From NCBI GenBank assembly GCA_035771175.1, contig CM069590.1, positions 60,737,997-60,801,996 of the forward strand: a stretch of DNA of 64,000 nucleotides, given 5' to 3'. Made by a program: the position numbers and the translations under genes. Position 1 is the first letter of the stretch; the number at the start of each line of letters is the position of its first letter. Below, in pieces: positions 59,001-64,000 of this stretch. Source of the DNA: Paratinospora sagittata (taxonomy: Eukaryota; Streptophyta; Magnoliopsida; Ranunculales; Menispermaceae). The notes below the pieces were generated by a model that saw nothing but the letters and a program-made list of their open reading frames with translations, made no database searches and was not told the origin of the DNA.

Positions 59001-61251
59001 ATTTATCAAAATATTTTAAAACAACACTCTATATGTAGTAGAGGTTTAAGATCTAATATAATAAGCCAAATTGTTTTGCTTATTCTTATAGATGTTATAC
59101 CACTATTTGAAGTAGAGGTAGAAAAAATAAAAAATATTTGCCAAAATAATTTTTTATTACCCTCTAATTTTTTTAGAGGTTATAAGTAGAGTTAATCAAC
59201 ACCAGCTTATTTTGTTTGATTCATCTCTCCTAACTACCATAAATGACAGAAAGCAAACATGTCAAATGTGAATAGAAGTAAATATAATTGCCAATAATCC
59301 TTAGTTCCATTTGTTTGAAAGAGTTTCGCAGTAGTTATTTTAGAAGATTTACATAAAAAGAGGAAACAACAATAACAAGCTTAAACTATCAAAGAGGAAT
59401 AAACTCTCAAGTGCTCCAAGGTGGAAAACATCAACTGATCTCCCATTATATATTCTACTGTGATTCTATTTCTATCCTTGCTGTTGATTCAGACCATACT
59501 TCGATTGTTTCTAGCTCATATGTTTCCAAGTAGAGTTGATCATATGGGTGCTTAATTAGTAAAGATGATAAGCTGCACTGTGACTCTACAAACTTACCTC
59601 CAAATACCGAGATCTTCTTTGTTCAGACGCTAATTTCAAAGCCAATTCAACAAAAACCCCTTCATCTAATTTAGTCCCTCTTTCTCCATTTCCATGGTTG
59701 CACCATCAAATTTCTTAGTGATAGACACATACAGAATGATGCTGTAGTGATACAAATAGTGACCACATGATTATGGATTATTGAATCACACACTATCAAG
59801 CAAAATGATGACGAATTATCGTCACAAACTGTGTCATAAGTTTGGGTGTCCCTAATGCATTTGTTGTTCTAATATCATATTATTTGGGTGGGAGCAGTGT
59901 ACAACCCAAAAGTTTTTGCAGTCTAGGTTTTGAAACTGTCCAGGTCATCGACACTAATATATTTGCAAGTGTTTGTGGAGGTTTGGAAAGAGTCTTTAAG
60001 TCATTGGGTGGGGTACTAAATTTTCTACCATGTCTGTTTCCATCGTCATGGTAAGATCGCACGAGACCTAGAAAAATGTACAATAGGCCCAAACCAACAA
60101 AAGAAACCAAAAGAGGATCATGTGAGTAAAAGGAAAATTAGAACGTCTACATTCTCCAATACATGCTATATGAGCAAGCATATTTGTTCTAGAATTATAG
60201 CACACCTCAGAACTATCTCTTTTGTCAAGCTAGAAATCTAACAAGGAGTTTCTTAACAAACAAGTTAACCTGAAAGAAGCTAAGTTAAAGAAAATTTTCC
60301 AAAGAGGCCAACCTTCAGTATTTTTGCATGTAAAATCAGGTCGGCTTGATCCACCCCAACTGTAAAGCGAAAAATCACAAAAAATTTACTACATCGCCTT
60401 ATAGAACAATTAGAAAGAAGTAAAATAGAAGAACACATATAGATCAAAAGAAATTCACCCAAGCTGGTCTAGAGCAATGATTCTCAAATGCCTTGCTAGA
60501 GCATCAAAGTTCCTGAAGAAGAATCCCTGAGAGGCAGCATATCCATGAACCATGACTAGGGTGGGAGAACCATCTGTACTCTCAAATGTCAGAGTGTTGA
60601 TAAATCTAGGTTGATCACTAGAAGATCGAAACCACCTGACTTTAGACCCCGGTGGCCCCGACCCTATATTAACCATCTCTTGAACATATGGTGTCCTGCG
60701 AATCAAGCAACTCACAAAATCAACCAGCACCGAGTCACAGAGCACTTAATCACGAAATTTTCTCACTAGCTACTCCACCTTTTACTGTTAGCCACAATCC
60801 AGACTATCATCTATGTTACAAAAAAAAAAAAAAAAAAGCTCTAAAGAGGCTAGAATTTCACCAAATTAATTCTAGAACTTGGAAATCAGTTAATTCCGAG
60901 AGTTATTGGAAACGAAAACGGGAATTTTCAACGAAATTTTCAGTATTCTCATCATATACAGGAAGAAATTCGAGAACTTTAAAATCCAGGACGAGGTTTC
61001 CAAACGTGAAGACTGAAAAAAAAAAAACAAAAAGGTTTTGGGGATATGATAAATTCATACTTGATTAAGGAGAGGAGACGCTTTTCCGCGGCAATAATAT
61101 GATCGGTTGAAGTTGGAATCCAGCGAAGAACGGACGGCCAAGCCCACTGCGAATTGGAGCTTGACGATGCAGTTGCAACTGCTTCGACATTAGCCTTGTT
61201 GATCTCCTCGGCCATTATTCTCGCAGCCGAGCTCGACAATCTCCTTATCAT
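52504..61251 (-). CDS. CGI-58-type alpha/beta-hydrolase, lysophosphatidic acid acyltransferase/lipase (At4g24160 homolog)
   Basis: The plant ABHD5/CGI-58 homolog has lysophosphatidate acyltransferase, lipase and phospholipase activity and affects lipid-droplet turnover. Exons in transcript order: 61251-61061, 60695-60459, 60359-60313, 58168-58050, 57956-57793, 55959-55850, 55774-55675, 53218-53095, 52620-52504, in phase, 402 residues (Arabidopsis 418). The alpha/beta-hydrolase core has an oxyanion-side MVHGYAAS, nucleophile elbow GHSFGG (Ser186) and the C-terminal HX4D acyltransferase motif HFVFID (367-372), both of which are diagnostic. The start MIRRLSSSAARIMAEE aligns with the family start. 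No signal peptide or membrane helix was seen. A 19-codon upstream ORF overlaps the start codon, and a GA/CT microsatellite touches the intron 8 donor. Confidence 0.94.
53062..53090. repeat. (GA)n microsatellite beside a splice donor
   Basis: About 14 GA units on the + strand. In transcript sense it is (CT)n starting four bases after the exon 8 end of the CGI-58 homolog. Confidence 0.95.
54340..54680 (+). mobile_element. possible solo-LTR-like fragment in an intron of the CGI-58 homolog
   Basis: The sequence tataaataaagg (about 54445) followed by a 100-base pyrimidine-rich (TTC/TCT) leader-like stretch (54505-54620) resembles the TATA-R-U5 order of plant LTRs. Clear TG/CA ends and target duplications were not found, so this is only a suggestion. 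Confidence 0.2.
58883..59152. repeat. 2 x 135-bp tandem duplication in an intron of the CGI-58 homolog
   Basis: A unit starting aaaacaacactctatatgta at 58883 recurs at 59018 with moderate divergence, including the following ttgttttgcttattcttata segment. It lies in the 2.1-kb intron between exons 3 and 4. Confidence 0.8.
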
Positions 61252-61307
61252 TCCATCTGATGAATCTCCCAAATCAAAGAAGAAGGAGGATTACTTATTT
61301 TGTACAT
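61248..61307 (-). promoter_or_regulatory. upstream ORF overlapping the CGI-58 homolog start codon
   Basis: An ATG at 61307 opens 19 codons whose stop TGA overlaps the main ATG in the sequence ATGA (61251-61248). If the mRNA begins upstream of 61307, ribosomes finishing this ORF would end exactly at the main start, an arrangement that suits reinitiation. The transcript start is not known. Confidence 0.45.
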
Positions 61308-61383
61308 ATAATTATGCGATGGATTGACTACTGAGAATTTCTTCTTTGGACTTGGCCAAAACAGAGTTCTCCAGAAACCCACC

Positions 61384-61411
61384 GCTCGTTCGCTCGCTCG
61401 CTCGCTCGCAC
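61384..61411. repeat. (GCTC)n tetranucleotide repeat in the CGI-58 homolog promoter/leader
   Basis: About six imperfect GCTC/GAGC units just upstream of the gene. This is among the few GC-rich stretches of the region. Confidence 0.85.
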
Positions 61412-62325
61412 CAAAATCAACCGCCTCCCACGCGATAGCACGCGCCTGCCACCGGGGTTGGAAATTGGTTGGGTTGAGCCGGTTTGAAACTAATCCAACC
61501 AAATAGCGTTAGAGTTAGTAAATTTAAAACTCAACTTAACTCAATTAACTTCTTAACTCATTTTAATTTTAATAGTTTAGGTTGGATATAAATTGGATCA
61601 ATTGATTGGATTGTACTTGAATCTAATATTTTTTTTATTAAAAAGTTAAAAAAATAATATAAAATGCTTAAAAACATATTAAATATAAACATGAATTTAT
61701 TATAAATTTATTTATTTTTATTAAAAAATTAAAAAAAATAATAAATAATTTTCAACAAAACATTAAATATAAATATGAAGTTATTATAAATTTATTTTTT
61801 TATTAAAAGATTAAAAAAATAATACATGATGATGCTAGTTCATTAAATAAATATGATATATTGATAATAGATCTATTGAGGTTGCTCAAGTTTTCATAAG
61901 CTAAATTTGTGACCCCATCCAAACAATTTACCTAACCTAATTCAAACTAAGGCCTAACTGACACCATAAAACATGCAGTTTGGCCCGATTAATTTTGGCG
62001 TTTTATCTTTAGCGCTAGCAAATAGTTGACGACGTGGCATTTTTTTAGGATACTAAATGCGAAACTTTGATGTGCGCCCGGTATAGAAGTCTACTAACTC
62101 CCTCCTTGGCCGACAAGTTAAGGAAGAGTGCGTCGACACGTGTATTTGGTCAACCGCTGTGGTTCTTGGCAAGCGTTTGTATGCGTTAGCAATGGCGCAT
62201 TTGCCGTTTAATTAACTTTAGCACTTCAGGCAATTATTATTAAAAATGTGAAAAATAAGTTATTTTGATATTTAAAACTTATTTTGATGTTTAATTAGTT
62301 CTAAATATAAACAAATAATAACATA
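61412..62325. other. intergenic region upstream of the CGI-58 homolog
   Basis: AT-rich. It includes a degenerate tandem repeat of about 83 bp (about 61629-61830, roughly 2.5 copies of ttattaaaa(a/g)(g/a)ttaaaaaa...ttattataaattta). No gene was recognised. Confidence 0.6.
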
Positions 62326-63257
62326 TGTTAGACCGAGCACAAGATACTTCAGCCAGACTAATTTTGCCTAGTAAAACGTAACACATACCAAATAGATCTA
62401 CCGACCTGTTCTGGACAGAAAATACAGACCTACCCAACCGTATACACAGTCTGAGCCCATGGTCGGTCCTACGGACCAGATAAATGTATTATTCACAATA
62501 TTTGTCAGGTCAACACTAGAGAGCTTTAGGTCGACAAATTTGGTTATCGACCTGGATGACAGGGTAGCGACTATAGGTCGACAACACCAGGTCGGCATAC
62601 CATATCATGGATTACTGACCACTATCTATTGATTTTCTTACAGACTATATCTTCGATATCAAGCAGATAGAATCAAAGACTACAAATCGGTATACCGACC
62701 TGTAGAGATCTATGACTTCTAAACGAATGACGATGGAACGCCTGATCAGATAGGGATAAGACGTGATTCACTGCGGGATCTACTCCTAATTAAACTCTCA
62801 TAAAGCCTAAAACTCTACTAGTTCGACTAGAAGGCTGATAAATCATCCTAATCTTATAAAGATCGTACTAGATCTTCATAATTCTACTAAGAATCAAACA
62901 TGCTCTCCCAACACGATTTGGATTCCTAATTCTAATACAACACTACTACAAGGCCAAAGACCTCAAACCCTTTTTATAAAAAGATCACAACCCCTAAAGG
63001 GGAGGTAAGTAACTCTAAGCAATTCTCGACTCTGTTCAGTATTACTCGCTCTGCGGAGCTCTGAACTAACTTCGGCATTGGAGGGTCTTTGGCTGACACC
63101 ACACCGGTATCCCTTACGATAGCCTGTATTATCTTATTTTCCCTTTCTTAGATAACCAACGTTCGACGATTTCTCCAGCACTTCAACGAGTTCCAAATCA
63201 ACATCGTCCCTCCACATCATCGTGTATTGATGTTGGTCAAATCTTGCACCAATAACA
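62326..63257 (+). mobile_element. gypsy-like LTR, probably solo
   Basis: Begins TGTTAGACCGAGC and may end in TAACA at 63257 (about 930 bp). It has a TATA box (ttttataaaaag, about 62970-62981) and then the sequence gaactaacttcggcattggagggtctttgg-type R/U5 ending (about 63062-63092), characteristic of many plant gypsy LTRs. Repeated gtcgac/cgacct motifs fill the U3 part. No internal retroviral-like genes lie beside it and no clean target duplication was found, so the right end is uncertain. Confidence 0.5.
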
Positions 63258-63304
63258 TACAATAAAAATAAAACAAAAAAAAATGTTGCAGAGAGGAAGG
63301 CCGA

Positions 63305-64000
63305 TGTAACGACCCACTTTCGCATATTATGTCGTGATGACATAAAATGCCAGACTCTAGGTCTTGTGTATGTATTTGATGTGTATAATACTCATATTTT
63401 GCATATTTTATGTAGGTATTTGATGTTTTTGCATGATAATTAATTATTTATGCGTTAAATGGACCTAGGAATATTAAATATGAGTCCGGAACACGTCTTT
63501 ACATAAAAATCAACTGGCTATACGCGAAATTCCGATGTGTATTGAACGCGTAGTAATGAAATGAAAAATGAGTGTTTTGGGCAAATAATTAGCACACTCA
63601 TGCGCCGGAGGAAGTCGCTAATTACACTTTTTGGACCCTTTTTTTAGTGAAAAATGGCAAAAATTAGTATTTTAAAAGGGAAAGAGTTGATACTATCCCC
63701 ATTTGAGTTGGGAACAAATTGGAGAAGGAAAAAGGGAGGAAAACTAGGGTTTCAAAGAGTAAATCTTTACCATCTACACCCCCAAAGTAAGCGTTTTCTC
63801 CATTTCTTTCCATGAAATCACCATTGAAGATGAGAGTAAGTTTTTTAATAATGTAATTTTCTCCATGGGTCATAGTTTTGGGTTAACTAACCTATGGTTG
63901 GTTGGTATTTTGCTATGTTGAGCTTGTTTATGGTAGAAACAACATTCTTTGACTTAGATCTACACTCAATGTGCATTTTGCAAACACTTTAGCACGTTTT
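63305..64000 (+). mobile_element. second gypsy-like LTR start, truncated by window end
   Basis: The sequence tgtaacgacccac at 63305 resembles the TGTAACGACCC-type start of plant chromovirus (Tekay/Del-like) LTRs. The following AT-rich sequence contains the leader-like ctagggtttcaaag. There is no coding capacity in the visible part. The element would continue beyond the window. Confidence 0.35.

Noticed and set aside
1..64000. CRISPR array, operon, phage or bacterial defence system
   Set aside because: No regularly spaced repeats of that kind, no polycistronic prokaryotic gene layout; the window is plant nuclear DNA.

Overview
This is a stretch of nuclear DNA from a dicot plant, probably woody. 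Genes are split by AT-rich introns with GT-AG borders, the tRNA has plant-type signals, intergenic DNA is full of TA and GA microsatellites, MITEs and LTR retrotransposon sequence, and every recognisable protein is closest to plant families. I cannot name the species. All exon structures below were read by hand from splice sites, reading phase and remembered protein families; no search or transcript evidence was available.

Left half (about 3.0-31.0 kb): a compact block of conserved genes. In order these are a KIN-7 (NACK-type) kinesin (+, 4796-10316), ARC6, the inner-envelope plastid-division factor (-, 11297-16130), a tRNA-Glu(CTC) gene (+, 16325-16397), GC1/SulA, an epimerase-like plastid-division protein (+, 16576-21630), and UFD1, a cofactor of the CDC48/p97 segregase (-, 22733-30695). 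ARC6 and GC1 are divergent and share a 445-bp interval that also holds the tRNA. From memory, Arabidopsis carries ARC6 beside one KIN-7 gene on chromosome 5, and GC1, UFD1 and another KIN-7 gene together on chromosome 2. The window therefore looks like the unfractionated ancestral arrangement.

Middle (about 31-47 kb): gene-poor, AT-rich DNA with MITE-like elements, microsatellites, an exact 84-bp tandem duplication and one possible 48-codon membrane micro-ORF. A complete Ty1-copia element lies at 40329-45028, with 299-bp LTRs, a 5-bp target duplication, a primer binding site and a polypurine tract. Its gag-pol frame is interrupted by two stops and a frameshift.

Right (47.4-61.3 kb): an intronless LRR receptor-like kinase of the MUSTACHES/At4g36180 type (+, 47388-50816) with an atypical kinase domain, then a nine-exon CGI-58-type alpha/beta-hydrolase/acyltransferase (-, 52504-61251). 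The last 1.7 kb looks like two gypsy-type LTR sequences side by side, the second running off the window.

The most interesting observations are: the plastid-division gene pair sharing a tRNA-containing promoter interval; a probable recent intronisation inside the KIN-7 gene (a 134-bp in-phase intron covering two frame-breaking indels); a decayed partial-exon tandem duplication in UFD1; a tRNA-derived SINE in GC1; a microsatellite touching a splice donor and an overlapping upstream ORF in the CGI-58 gene; and a run of hairpin-forming repeats in the copia LTR.
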